Shown in pieces: positions 1 through 8,302 of a DNA stretch of 64,000 bases. The DNA comes from UBA4738 sp002413305 (GTDB taxonomy: Bacteria; Actinomycetota; UBA4738). How positions within the stretch are numbered: position 1 is the first letter of the stretch; every line of letters starts with the position of its first letter. The stretch spans positions 1 through 64,000 of the forward strand of contig DAIUAM010000015.1 in NCBI GenBank assembly GCA_036847185.1. Direction: 5' to 3'. Position numbers and translations under genes: made by a program. The notes beneath the pieces are model-generated. The model did not search any database. It worked only from the letters and a program-made list of their open reading frames with translations, and was not told where the DNA came from.

Positions 1-466
1 TGGCGGACCTCAGGGCCTCCGAACTGGCCGCTTGACAACATAGAAGGTCAACAGTCCCCGGCCCTGGCCTACGCTGCCCTCCGGGCTCGCTTCCCTGGCC
101 TGGAGTTTGGTGCGCACCTTGGTACCGAACAGATCGAGCCGAAGTCGTCCATGTCGCCTGAGGGCGGTCAGCGATTCGTCGTTGACTTCCCGGCGATCAA
201 CCAGTGCTTCGCCTGCGGTCTGGGCTACGTCAGCCAGGTGGCCTTTGACTTTCGCACCGACGGCTCGTTCGCCGGCACGACCGTCTTGGGGATCTGCGAA
301 GCGCCGGCAGACGGGCCGACCCCCGTCTCCCTTCCTCGGTGCCCGTGACTGCGGTCTCCTCCCGGAACTGCACGCGACCGGTGCGCTTCCCTGAGGCGGC
401 CTCGCCCCACTCCGCTTTGGCTTGCGTCCGGGCCCGCGCCGGCCGCCGCGCGATTGTGTGTCTCGG
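1..466. other. Left end, no supportable gene
   Basis: Several overlapping open frames exist on both strands here, but none has a recognisable domain, a good ribosome-binding site or a convincing composition. The leftward frame over roughly 10-310 reads somewhat like a real protein C-terminus, so this may be the decayed tail of a gene. I do not call a product. Confidence 0.4.
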
Positions 467-1402
467 TCAAGACCCGAGGGTTTGCGGGCCGTACGCCTGG
501 ATGAACCCCTGCCGCCAGCTCGGATAACGAAGTGTCCAGCCGAGCTCACGCTTCGCCTTCGCGTTCGAGGCGCCTCGGGTCTCGGTCATGATCACGACGC
601 TGCTTTCTCCGGCCGCGAGGCGCGCTAGCCAGCGCGGGACACGCCGTGGTGGCCTCGCGCCAATCGCTTTGGCGAGAGTGGGGAGCCACTCGCGAACTGG
701 CGCAGGCTCGTTGTCGACGATGTTGTAGGCGCCGGCACGACCCCGCTCGAGCGCGAGCACGGTCGCCGCGGCCGCGTCGTCGAGGTGAACGAACGACCAG
801 ATCCCGCCCCCGTCGCCGACGATCGGAAAGCGCCGCTTCCGGATGAGCGTGAGCTGGGCATCATCAGAGGAGCCGTAGAAGGCGCCATAACGCAGCGCGA
901 GCCCACCCGCCGCGACGACGACGCGCTCCAGGTAGCGAATCGCCGTGAGTGTCTCGCGCATCGCCGCGACCGGCTCGGGGTCGAGCGGATCTTCCTCCGT
1001 CTTGATCGGGCCGCCCTCACGTGCGTAGGGCCAGCTCGTGAAGCTCTGCGCAACAAGACGGCGAACCCCTGCCGCGCGGGCTGCAGCGAGCAAGGAGTCG
1101 GTGCCTTCCGTGCGTAGGCGGTTTGTGAGTGTGAAGGTGCGGTCGAAGTGCTTGAAGTCGGACAGGCCCGCCAGCGCGGTGGCCTGGTGGATGATCGCAT
1201 CGGGACGCACGGCGTCGACCACTTCGGTCACCGCGCCGGGGTCGAGCAGGTCGAGAACAACTGGCTCCGCGCCCAAGGCGCGCAGGCGTCCAGCGCTCTG
1301 CGCCGAACGAGAGGTGCCGAGGACTTCGTGGCCCTGCTCGATGAGCCGTGGCACGAGCCGCGCCCCGATCGCGCCTGTCGCTCCTACAACTAGGACTCTC
1401 AT
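467..1402 (-). CDS. NAD(P)-dependent epimerase/dehydratase family protein
   Basis: A 311-aa protein of the extended short-chain dehydrogenase/reductase (nucleotide-sugar epimerase) superfamily. The first strand and turn carry the Rossmann signature GATGAIGARL (about residues 7-16, GxxGxxG form), followed by a conserved acidic/polar stretch and a YGAFYG segment near residue 190. Length is normal for the family. The substrate cannot be read from sequence: relatives act on nucleotide sugars or other hydroxy or keto compounds in the cytosol. The start is ATG at 1400-1402, the first codon before the Rossmann strand. It stands alone, next to decayed genes, so it belongs to the accessory left flank and not to the conserved core. 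Confidence 0.8.
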   Translation of the reverse strand: MRVLVVGATGAIGARLVPRLIEQGHEVLGTSRSAQSAGRLRALGAEPVVLDLLDPGAVTEVVDAVRPDAIIHQATALAGLSDFKHFDRTFTLTNRLRTEGTDSLLAAARAAGVRRLVAQSFTSWPYAREGGPIKTEEDPLDPEPVAAMRETLTAIRYLERVVVAAGGLALRYGAFYGSSDDAQLTLIRKRRFPIVGDGGGIWSFVHLDDAAAATVLALERGRAGAYNIVDNEPAPVREWLPTLAKAIGARPPRRVPRWLARLAAGESSVVIMTETRGASNAKAKRELGWTLRYPSWRQGFIQAYGPQTLGS

Positions 1403-1539
1403 CGGCTTCTCCGCCCGGTTCCGCGTCCAAGACTAAACAGGACGGCACACCTCATGTGGGTCGGCCTCATACCCATAGCGGGTTGGAGTGACAGCATCGC
1501 GCTTCTCAGTGGGTGGCGCACCGACCCTATGCTGCTCCT

Positions 1540-1977
1540 ATGTTGCTCGACGCCTCGCTCTGGCCCAACGTCGAGCGCCGGTTGTCCGATGAGCTCGGCG
1601 CGCCTCTGCGGCCGTTGGGCCAGCTCGGTCGACCGCGGGAGAACCGGATCACGTGGGCCGCGGACGCGGACGGTATGGGAGAAGTGATCGTCAAGGCTCG
1701 GTTCCGTGATCGGGCCGGGGCCAAGACGAGGTGGTGTGCACGAAATCTGCCACTGCTGGCCACCCGCGCCACGAGCTTGATTCCTTCCGTGATCTGGGCT
1801 TGTCGCACGAGGATTTCATCTGCACCCCCTTCCCCGATCGCAGCATTCCGCGGCAGAATCGCGATCCTTCCGTGTCCGCAGGCCAACAACACTTGGCGGG
1901 CCACCGCCGCCGGGCCTTCGGGCTGGTCGTTCTTCCCACCTGAGGGGCGGATGGCAACGAAACGCTCTGTCGCGTGA
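1540..1977 (+). pseudogene. Decayed aminoglycoside-phosphotransferase-like fragment
   Basis: The first about 75 codons from ATG 1540 resemble the N-terminal lobe of APH/ChoK-type phosphotransferases: a strand ending VIVKARFRDRAG, which would carry the ATP-anchoring lysine, then AKTRWCARNLPLLA. After about position 1770 the similarity stops, and the frame ends at 1977 without the catalytic HxD or DxD motifs of the C-lobe. A normal member is 250-350 aa. I read this as a truncated, frameshifted remnant. An overlapping leftward frame (1527-1985) is also open, so the assignment is tentative. Confidence 0.35.
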
Positions 1978-2192
1978 CGCGTCAAGAGGCAGGAGCGGCT
2001 AACGTTCCCCGCGTGCTGACGTGCGCCACATGCGGAGCCCTGTACTTCACGGTTCGCGAGATAGCCCAGCGTGAAGCGGTGTCTGTCAGGACCGTTCAGC
2101 GATGGCTGAGAGGAGCCCGGTTCCCGGGCGCGGTGCAGATCGAGGCTCCTAGCGGCTTCCTCTGGCTGGTGCCCGAGACAGACCTAGCCTAG
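1974..2192 (+). CDS. Small helix-turn-helix protein, excisionase/MerR-like
   Basis: A 72-aa open frame whose last 50 residues match the compact winged HTH of excisionases and MerR-like regulators: FTVREIAQREAVSVRTVQRW, then a wing LRGARFPGAVQ..., then an aromatic-proline WLVPETDL end. The N-terminus is uncertain: GTG at 1974 opens the frame and GTG at 2013 is an in-frame alternative, neither with a strong ribosome-binding site. Such proteins direct excision of integrated elements or regulate transcription. Its place beside decayed genes fits the remains of a mobile element, but no integrase is visible. Confidence 0.5.
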   Translation: MTRQEAGAANVPRVLTCATCGALYFTVREIAQREAVSVRTVQRWLRGARFPGAVQIEAPSGFLWLVPETDLA

Positions 2193-2387
2193 CTCCCAGA
2201 GCAGTACGTCTCCTGCGTCTTCGTCACCCCGAGGCTGGATAGCGTGGCGAACTGCTTCCCGCCGGGAAGCAGATGCCTTAGGTTCACTCCAGGCTGCGAG
2301 AAGATCGGTTATTACCTAGGTAATACACCTGAAGCTTGGGATGAGAGTTGGCTCCCAGGTGGGCTACGCCGCCGGGACATACATTGA
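2193..2387. other. Short intergenic tract, degraded upstream part of ADP-ribosylglycohydrolase
   Basis: No intact gene. In the frame of the downstream hydrolase there are stops at 2316-2318 and 2385-2387 with an open stretch between them, so the missing N-terminal half is not recoverable here. The tract contains the 16-bp palindrome listed separately. Confidence 0.5.
2310..2325. promoter_or_regulatory. 16-bp perfect palindrome, possible operator
   Basis: TATTACCTAGGTAATA is a perfect even palindrome, AT-rich at its ends in otherwise GC-rich DNA. This is typical of a dimeric repressor operator (TetR, PadR or GntR style). It lies between the small HTH gene and the truncated hydrolase, so autoregulation by a former neighbour is possible. 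No matching second site was seen. Confidence 0.4.
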
Positions 2388-2939
2388 CTCACACCGGGGA
2401 ACGGATCCGTGATGTATTGCGCGCCGCTCGGCGCCGCGTACGCGAACCGGCCCGGAGAGCTATCCGAACTGGCTCCGAGGCTCTCGGCCATCACCCATCA
2501 CGACGGACGTTGCCGGACCGCCGTCCTCGCCGTGACGGTCTCCGTGGCCGCACTGGTGCGAGGCCGTTCGCGAGCCGATGCCCTGGCCGCCGCGCTGGAG
2601 GCCACGGCCGATCGCGAAGGCGGCGAGGAGCTCGAGTTCCTGGTCGAAGCGGCCGGGACCGTCCGGCCGGTCGACGGCCCCGACCAGGGGTTCTGCCTGT
2701 TCGCCGCCGGGCTCGGCCTGCAGACGCTGACCAGGGACCAGGAGTTCGAACCCGAGCTCCGCCGCGTGATGGGCCTCGGTGGGGACACGGACACGAACGG
2801 CGCGGTGGCCGGAGCCATCCTCGGCGCAGCGCTCGGCCGGGCCGGGCTCCCGGGCGGGTGGCTGGCCAGGCTCGAGGGACGGGATGAGATCGAACGCGAG
2901 GCGGTGGGGCTGACGGTCCTGGCCGCCTCGACCGCCTGA
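2388..2939 (+). pseudogene. N-terminally truncated ADP-ribosylglycohydrolase family protein
   Basis: The frame contains the second half of an ADP-ribosylglycohydrolase (DraG/ARH-like; removes ADP-ribose from proteins or nucleic acids). It begins directly after a stop (2385-2387) with PGNGSVMYCAPLG, which corresponds to the family's internal GNGS-M-R-aP motif, and carries AITHHDGRC and the metal-binding GGDTDTNGAVAGAILGA. Complete members are about 280-330 aa and have an additional N-terminal metal-binding acidic motif, which is missing. The first usable start is GTG 2409, giving only 176 aa and starting inside a conserved motif. I therefore call it a remnant, although the surviving part is well preserved. 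Confidence 0.7.
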
Positions 2940-3019
2940 GGGTCGCGCCGCACGACGAACACAGTCGGTCCGAACGGCCTACACTTGTCAGGACCGAACG
3001 GCACGGGAGGGACGGGATC

Positions 3020-3211
3020 ATGCCAGGCGCCGAGGAACTCCTGATCATCCTCGCCATCGCCCTCGTCATCTTCGGGGGCGCGAAGCTGCCCCAGCTCGCC
3101 CGCTCCTTGGGCAAGGCGAAGAACGAGTTCCATAAGGGGCTCAAGGAGGGCGCCGAAGGCGATACCAGCGTGCCCGCCCCGAAGGAGAGCGCGGACCACA
3201 AGGAGAGCTGA
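3020..3211 (+). CDS. Sec-independent protein translocase TatA
   Basis: A 63-aa TatA/E protein of the twin-arginine export system. It has a short N-terminal membrane helix (ELLIILAIALVIFGGAKLP, residues about 6-24), the FGxxKLP hinge, an amphipathic helix (LARSLGKAKNEFHKGLKEG) and a charged cytoplasmic tail, exactly as in the family. TatA oligomers form the translocation path for folded proteins delivered by TatC, whose gene is not in the window. The start ATG has a purine-rich GGGAGGGACGG upstream. It converges on nusB with a six-base gap. Confidence 0.93.
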   Translation: MPGAEELLIILAIALVIFGGAKLPQLARSLGKAKNEFHKGLKEGAEGDTSVPAPKESADHKES

Positions 3212-3217
3212 CCGGGC

Positions 3218-3703
3218 TCAGCCTGTCCGCGGATCGCGGTCCGCGTGCGCCGGCCCACTTTTCGATTCGTCGGGTCCGCTCCCCGCTTCCTCCGGTGCAG
3301 GCTCGCGGGCGATCCTCCCCAGCACCCCGTTGATGAACCGCCCGGAGTCCTCGGTGGAGAGCTCGTTCGCCGCCTCGACCGCTTCGTTGATCGCCACGGC
3401 GGCCGGGAGGCCCTCCCGGAGCTCCTGGCAGGCCACCCGCAGGATCGTCCGGTCCACGACCGCCATCCGGTGCACCGTCCAGCCTTCGGAGTGCGCGCCG
3501 AGCATCGCGTCGATCTCCCCCAGCCGAGTGTCCACGCCCCGGACCAGCTGCTCCGTGTAGTCGGGGACCGAACGCCCCGCCGCCCGCCAATCGTCCAGCA
3601 CGCCGGATGCGGAGCGCTCGGTGACGTCGGCCTGGTACAGGATGTCGATGGCCAGCCGGCGCGCCGCCCGCCGGCGACGCGGCACGCCCCCACCCTCCGC
3701 CAT
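3218..3703 (-). CDS. Transcription antitermination factor NusB
   Basis: A 161-aa all-helical NusB. With NusE (S10) it binds boxA RNA in rRNA leaders and keeps RNA polymerase processive. Family signatures are visible: RRAARRLAIDILYQADVT near residue 12, the central VDRTILRVACQELREG and the C-terminal AINEAVEAANELS...GRFINGVLGRIA. A hydrophilic tail of about 20 residues follows, longer than usual but harmless. It is last in the pepQ-efp-nusB series, 15 bp after efp, an order common in Actinomycetota and Firmicutes. Confidence 0.95.
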   Translation of the reverse strand: MAEGGGVPRRRRAARRLAIDILYQADVTERSASGVLDDWRAAGRSVPDYTEQLVRGVDTRLGEIDAMLGAHSEGWTVHRMAVVDRTILRVACQELREGLPAAVAINEAVEAANELSTEDSGRFINGVLGRIAREPAPEEAGSGPDESKSGPAHADRDPRTG

Positions 3704-3718
3704 CGCTGGACCTCTCGC

Positions 3719-4282
3719 CTACTTCTCGCGGGTCAGGTAGTCGCCGGAGCGCGTGTCGACCTTCACCATGTCGCCTTCCTCCACGAACAGGGGGACCTGT
3801 ACGACGAGCCCCGTCTCCAGGGTGGCGGGCTTCAGCGCCCCGCTGACCCGGTCACCGCGGACGCCCGGATCGGTCTGGGTCACGCGCAAGACAACCGAGG
3901 CCGGAAGCTCCACCCCGATGGCCGACCCGCCGTGCAGGGAGACGGAGGCCATGGCGCCCTCGGTCAGGTAGGTCGCCATGTCGCCCATGACATCGGCCGG
4001 GACCGAGGACTGCTCGTAGGTGCCCGTGTCCATGAACACGAAGTCGTCGCCGTCGCGATACAGGTACTGCATCTCGTGCCGCTCGACGATGGCCAGGCCC
4101 ACGTTCACGCCTGCGTTGAACGTTCGGTCGATCACCGCCCCGGTCTTCACGTTCCGGAGCTTGGTCCGAACGAACGCCCCGCCCTTCCCCGGCTTCACGT
4201 GCTGGAACTCGATGACCTGGAACAGGACACCGTCCAGGTCCAGGGTCATCCCTCGCTTCAGGTCGTTCGTGCTGACGCTCAT
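3719..4282 (-). CDS. Elongation factor P
   Basis: EF-P (187 aa) binds ribosomes stalled on consecutive prolines and helps form the peptide bond. The KOW-like N-domain has MSVSTNDLKRGM and the loop KPGKGGAFVRTKLRN, with the lysine that some bacteria modify; no EpmA or EpmB-like gene is in the window. Two OB domains follow (YLYRDGDDFVFMD; GLVVQVPLFVEEGDMVKVDTRSGDY). The open frame extends far upstream, but ATG 4280-4282 gives the canonical N-terminus and overlaps the pepQ stop as ATGA, so translation is coupled. EF-P is especially relevant in this genome because many exported proteins carry proline-rich linkers. Confidence 0.96.
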   Translation of the reverse strand: MSVSTNDLKRGMTLDLDGVLFQVIEFQHVKPGKGGAFVRTKLRNVKTGAVIDRTFNAGVNVGLAIVERHEMQYLYRDGDDFVFMDTGTYEQSSVPADVMGDMATYLTEGAMASVSLHGGSAIGVELPASVVLRVTQTDPGVRGDRVSGALKPATLETGLVVQVPLFVEEGDMVKVDTRSGDYLTREK

Positions 4283-5388
4283 CCGCCGTTCCTTTCCGGC
4301 CGACTCGAGATCGGCGAGAGGACGATCAGCTCCTTGGGCGTTCGCGGGATCACCCGCGGGCCGTCGGCGGTGACCTCGACCATGTCCTCGATCCGGACGC
4401 CCCCCACACCATCGAGGTAGACCCCGGGCTCGACCGTCACCACGTGGCCGGCGGCGAGCGGCTCGTCGTTGCCGGTCCGCAGAGAGGGGGCCTCGTGGAT
4501 CTCCAGCCCCACCCCGTGGCCGAGACCATGCGGGAACGCATCCCCCAGCCCCGCCGCGCGGATCACGTCGCGGGCGGCGGCATCGACCTGACCGCAGGTG
4601 GCGCCGGGCCGGGCCGCGTCCACGCCGGCCTGCTGCGCGCGACGGACGACGTCGTAGATCTCGATCAGGCGGCGCGGCGGACCACCGAACGCCACGGTCC
4701 GGGTCATGTCCGAGTGGTAGCCCCCGACCACGCACCCGAAGTCCATCTTGATGAAGTCTCCCCGGCGCAGCGGCCGGTCGGTCGGATGATGGTGCGGCTC
4801 TGCCGCGTTCTCCCCGAACCCGAGGATCGTGTCGAACGCCAGCCCGTCGGCCGTCTGTTCGCGCACGAACGTGTCCAGTTCGAAGGCCATCCGCCGCTCG
4901 GTCACGCCCTCGACCGCCCGGTCGAGGATCGCCTCGAACGCCGCATCGGTGATCTCCTGCGCGGCGTCCAGGAGGCGGACCTCCTCCGGGTCCTTCAGGG
5001 CGCGGAGGCGTTCGACCTCCTGCCGGGTCGGGATCAGCGCGACGCCCGGCGCGGCCGTGCAGAGCTGGGTCAACGTCTGATGGCTGAGCCCGGCCGATTC
5101 GAAGCCCACCCGCCCCACCTTGAGGTCCGCGGCAACGGTCCCGAACGCCGCGGGGAAGTCCCCGGCGTAGACCTCGATCCGCAGGTCCGGCACCTCGCGG
5201 CGCGATTGCCCCGCGTACCGGCCGTCGGTCAGGAAGACACCGCCGTCGCCGGTCAACAGCAGCTGCCCGTTCGAGCCGGAGAAGCCCGTGAGGTACCGGA
5301 CGTTGGGCAGGCGGGTGATCAGGAGGGCGTCGGCGTCCAGCTCGGGGAGCCGGGCCGCGACGGCCCGCCGTCGGCGTTCGTGGTCCAC
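4279..5388 (-). CDS. Xaa-Pro dipeptidase/aminopeptidase (M24B)
   Basis: A 369-aa metallopeptidase that removes the N-terminal residue from Xaa-Pro peptides in the cytosol. It has the creatinase-like N-domain (LLITRLPNVRYLTGFSGSNG) and a pita-bread catalytic domain with the dimetal ligands in order: aspartates in MDFGCVVGGYHSDMTR, histidine in GLGHGVGLEIHE, and glutamates in VTVEPGVYLDG and VRIEDMVEV. Length is standard. It overlaps efp by four bases, the usual pepQ-efp pairing. Confidence 0.93.
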   Translation of the reverse strand: MDHERRRRAVAARLPELDADALLITRLPNVRYLTGFSGSNGQLLLTGDGGVFLTDGRYAGQSRREVPDLRIEVYAGDFPAAFGTVAADLKVGRVGFESAGLSHQTLTQLCTAAPGVALIPTRQEVERLRALKDPEEVRLLDAAQEITDAAFEAILDRAVEGVTERRMAFELDTFVREQTADGLAFDTILGFGENAAEPHHHPTDRPLRRGDFIKMDFGCVVGGYHSDMTRTVAFGGPPRRLIEIYDVVRRAQQAGVDAARPGATCGQVDAAARDVIRAAGLGDAFPHGLGHGVGLEIHEAPSLRTGNDEPLAAGHVVTVEPGVYLDGVGGVRIEDMVEVTADGPRVIPRTPKELIVLSPISSRPERNGG

Positions 5389-5449
5389 GAAGGCCGATGA
5401 TACCGGGAGTCCCGCAAGTGCCGGACGGCGCTGTCTTCGGCGCGAACCC

Positions 5450-6007
5450 TCAGGACCCGGTCGTGGACGGCGCGGTCAGGGAGAACGATTGGTCGCCGTA
5501 CAGGAAGTCCGCCGAGCTGGTGCCGTGAATCGTCACCAGCTTGAAGCTCGTGGCGAACATCTGGCCGGCGGAGACCGTATACACCTGGCCGTCCACCTCG
5601 ACCTGCGCCTTCCCGGTCCCGCCGGAGGTGAACAGGTCGTCCAGGACCACCGTGTGGCCGCCGATCGTCACGCTCGACCCGTCGCCCGGCCCCGGAGCCG
5701 GGGAACCGGCGGGCGACACCGAAGGAGCCGGTGTCGGGCTGCCACTCGGCGAGGGATTCGGCGAGGAGCTCGCGACGGTCAGGGGCGCGAACGGGTTCCG
5801 GCCGGTGAAGACCAGGGCCGAGGCCTTCTGGTGGCTCGCGGGCGATGGCGTCGGCGTGGGCTGGGTCACGATGACACTGCTGCCCGGCGGAGCGGCCTCG
5901 GGGGTGCTCTTGTGCCCCATCTTGACGACCAGCAGGAGGACCAGCAGCGCCAGGACCACTCCACCGCCCAGGAGCAGGAGGTTCTTCCGGTTCTCGGGGA
6001 TCTCCAT
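5450..6007 (-). CDS. PilP-like type IV pilus assembly protein
   Basis: About 185 aa. A short cytoplasmic N-terminus, one membrane helix (NLLLLGGGVVLALLVLLLVV), a Pro/Ser/Thr-rich linker (about residues 50-105) and a C-terminal beta domain (VTIGGHTVVLDDLF...QVEVDGQVYTVSAGQ) describe a bitopic pilus alignment protein. Position directly after pilMNO matches PilP, although the lipobox of proteobacterial PilP is absent, as expected without an outer membrane. ATG 6005-6007 is preferred over the adjacent GTG 6010 because AGGAG in the pilO end is then seven bases away. Assignment rests mainly on synteny and topology. Confidence 0.65.
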   Translation of the reverse strand: MEIPENRKNLLLLGGGVVLALLVLLLVVKMGHKSTPEAAPPGSSVIVTQPTPTPSPASHQKASALVFTGRNPFAPLTVASSSPNPSPSGSPTPAPSVSPAGSPAPGPGDGSSVTIGGHTVVLDDLFTSGGTGKAQVEVDGQVYTVSAGQMFATSFKLVTIHGTSSADFLYGDQSFSLTAPSTTGS

Positions 6008-6009
6008 CA

Positions 6010-6636
6010 CTACGCTCCTGAGGGCGACGGCGTGGGTGTGGGGTTGATCACGGTGGACGGGAGGCTCTTCGTCGCGCCGGGGATCGACCCGGGACCGGCG
6101 GAGAGGTCGGTGGTGTAGAAAGCCGCGCTCATGGTCAGGGTCAGCTGGGATCCGTCCGCCGACGTCGGGCTGACCGTGATCGACGAGACGTTCGCGATCC
6201 GCGACAGGTTCTCGAGCCGGAACAGGAACTGGTCGAGCGCGAAGTAGCTGCCGCCCATGTTGATCTGCGTGGGCACCGTCGAGTACTTGGAGTCCACTGA
6301 GAGCGCCGGCTGCGAAGGCGTGACGGACATGAAGTCGACCCCCGCCCGGTCGGCCGTCGAGTTCAGCAGCCGGATCAGGCCCGGCAGGTCGGCCGTCGGC
6401 GGGACCTCGGCCTGGAACTTCGCGATCTGCCGGTGCGCCTGACCGGCCTTCTCCGCGTCGGCCTTGAGTTCGCTCAGTTGGGCCACCAAGCTCATCTCCT
6501 GCTGTTGCGCCTGGGCTACCTGCTGGTTCTTGGCGCGCACTGCCGAACCCTTGGGCAGGATGAGCCCGGCGACGACCAGGACGATGAGCCCGACGCCCAC
6601 GACGGCTGCGATGAGTGGTCCGCGCTTGGAGTTCAC
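6010..6636 (-). CDS. Type IV pilus inner-membrane protein PilO
   Basis: A 208-aa bitopic protein. GTG 6634-6636 starts it and overlaps the pilN stop as GTGA. A membrane helix (about residues 7-26, PLIAAVVGVGLIVLVVAGLI) is followed by a coiled-coil region (AKNQQVAQAQQQEMSLVAQL...) and a ferredoxin-like domain (PTADLPGLIRLLNSTADRAGV; YFALDQFLFRLENLSRIANVSSITV), the standard PilO layout. The tail is a Pro/Thr/Ser run. PilO forms heterodimers with PilN and links the cytoplasmic PilM ring to the exterior part of the pilus machine. Confidence 0.85.
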   Translation of the reverse strand: MNSKRGPLIAAVVGVGLIVLVVAGLILPKGSAVRAKNQQVAQAQQQEMSLVAQLSELKADAEKAGQAHRQIAKFQAEVPPTADLPGLIRLLNSTADRAGVDFMSVTPSQPALSVDSKYSTVPTQINMGGSYFALDQFLFRLENLSRIANVSSITVSPTSADGSQLTLTMSAAFYTTDLSAGPGSIPGATKSLPSTVINPTPTPSPSGA

Positions 6637-7241
6637 TGTTGCCGTCCGTTCGTGGTCGCGTCCGACGTCAGGTCGACCGTCGAGGTGATGCCGATGGTCG
6701 CGCCGCTCCCGGTGCCCTGCTTGGTATCGGAGGACACCCACGGGTTGACCCAGCCTTTGATCTCCTCCAGCCGGGTCAGCCACAGGGCAACCGTCGGCTG
6801 GTCCAGGGCGCTGCCGCCGAACTGGAGATTCCCGATCAGGGGGTTTGTTGCTGTGGGCGCGACGCCGGTTGGAGGGGTCACCGTGCCCGTGACCTGTGTC
6901 AGCCACATGGTGCCCGGGATGATCGTGGAGAGGTCCTTCAGGACCCCCGACCATTGCACCTGGCCGGCGGTGATCGCGGTGACGAGCGCTTGGTCGCTGC
7001 CGACCTGCACCTGAAGATCCTTGAATCGTTGGAGGCTCGAGATCTTGGACTGCAGCGCGCTGTTCTGGGCCTGCTGAGCCCGGAGGTCGCGGCTCGCCGT
7101 CGAGAGCTTGCCCACCTGCAGGACGAACACGAAGAACAGCACCGCGAGCGCCGCGACGAAGGCGACGACGATCAGCATCGTGTTCCGCCGGGTCTTCTGC
7201 TTGTCGCGGACCTCTGATGGAAGGAGGTTGACCTGGGTCAT
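6633..7241 (-). CDS. Type IV pilus inner-membrane protein PilN
   Basis: The 202-aa protein begins MTQVNLLPSE, the conserved cytoplasmic PilN motif that inserts into PilM. A membrane helix (about residues 21-42), a coiled coil (STASRDLRAQQAQNSALQSKISSLQ) and a periplasmic-type domain with TIIPGTMWLTQVTG follow. It overlaps pilM by ATGA and pilO by GTGA, so pilM, pilN and pilO form one translationally coupled unit. In a monoderm cell the C-terminal domain would face the cell wall. Confidence 0.9.
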   Translation of the reverse strand: MTQVNLLPSEVRDKQKTRRNTMLIVVAFVAALAVLFFVFVLQVGKLSTASRDLRAQQAQNSALQSKISSLQRFKDLQVQVGSDQALVTAITAGQVQWSGVLKDLSTIIPGTMWLTQVTGTVTPPTGVAPTATNPLIGNLQFGGSALDQPTVALWLTRLEEIKGWVNPWVSSDTKQGTGSGATIGITSTVDLTSDATTNGRQQ

Positions 7242-8302
7242 CCCCGCACCCCCGGGAGGGCCAGGCCGACGGCGACGGCGAGCAACGGCTCCGCCTCACC
7301 GGCGGACTCGGGCTCCATGTCGAGGTCTGTGCTCACGCGGTGGAACGGGTGGCCCTGCGCGACCTCGGAGGGCAGCCGATCCTGCAGCAGCCGCCCGAGA
7401 CCCTGGAGCTTCGACCCGCCGCCGGTGAGTAGCACCCGCGAGATCTTGGCGCCGGGCATCTTGGAGAGGTAGAACTCGAGCGACGAACGGATCTCGTCGG
7501 CGAACGAGGATGCGCGGGTGGAAGCCGCCCGCTCCACGTCGCCGGTGAGATCGCCATCCTCGCGCGGGTCGTGTCCGCGCTTGAGCCGCTCGGCCTCCGT
7601 GGCGTCGACACCGAGGGCGCTGGCCACGGCGTTCGTCACGGCCCGGCCGCCGAGGGGCAGGATCCGGACGAACCGGGGCACGCCGTAGGCGTGGACGCAG
7701 ATGCTGGTCACGTCGGCGCCGATGTCCACCAGGGCCTCGTCCCCCGTCTCCATCGCGCCGCCGGTCGCGCCGTCGATCGAGCCGACCGAGCGAACGATGG
7801 CGAACGGGATGAGGTCGAGGCCGATCGGGCGAAGCTTCGCCATCTCGACCGCATGGAGCATCTGCTGGATGGCGTCCTTCTGGGCGACGACCAGCAGCAG
7901 GCGGAGCATCTTGCGGCCCTCACGCTCGAACTCTTCGAGCGTGTGGAAGTCCAGGACGGCGTTCTCCAGCGGGATCGGAACGAACTCCTGCACCTGGAAA
8001 GGCAGCGACTCCCTGAGCTCCTTGGCGTCGGGCAGCCACGGGACGGTCACTTCGCGGACGACCACCCGCTGGTTCGCCATGCCCAGCACGACCTCGCGGC
8101 TCTTGAACTTGCCGCGGCGCCACAGTTCTTTCAATGACTCGGCTACGGCGACCGGGTCTTGGATCTCGCCGTTGGTCATGGCACCATCGGGGAGCGGAAC
8201 CTGCGCGACGCGGATGAGCGCCGGCGGGATGCTCTTCATCGAGAGTTCGGCTGCCCGAACCCCGGTGGACCCGATGTCCAGCCCGATCCTCGTCTTGGCC
8301 AT
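7238..8302 (-). CDS. Type IV pilus assembly protein PilM
   Basis: A 354-aa actin-like cytoplasmic ATP-binding protein. Phosphate-1 motif (IGLDIGSTGVRAAEL, residues about 6-20), phosphate-2 (ALVDIGADVTSICV) and adenosine motif (ISRVLLTGGGSKLQGLG) are all visible. PilM docks the N-terminus of PilN and couples the motor side of the pilus to PilNO. It is the first gene of the coupled pilMNO unit, following a 167-bp untranslated stretch after pilD that may carry its own regulation. Confidence 0.93.
   Translation of the reverse strand: MAKTRIGLDIGSTGVRAAELSMKSIPPALIRVAQVPLPDGAMTNGEIQDPVAVAESLKELWRRGKFKSREVVLGMANQRVVVREVTVPWLPDAKELRESLPFQVQEFVPIPLENAVLDFHTLEEFEREGRKMLRLLLVVAQKDAIQQMLHAVEMAKLRPIGLDLIPFAIVRSVGSIDGATGGAMETGDEALVDIGADVTSICVHAYGVPRFVRILPLGGRAVTNAVASALGVDATEAERLKRGHDPREDGDLTGDVERAASTRASSFADEIRSSLEFYLSKMPGAKISRVLLTGGGSKLQGLGRLLQDRLPSEVAQGHPFHRVSTDLDMEPESAGEAEPLLAVAVGLALPGVRG

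Noticed and set aside
1527..1985. A 152-codon leftward frame over the phosphotransferase fragment
   Set aside because: No recognisable motif; the rightward frame has the APH-like strand and helix. Still uncertain.
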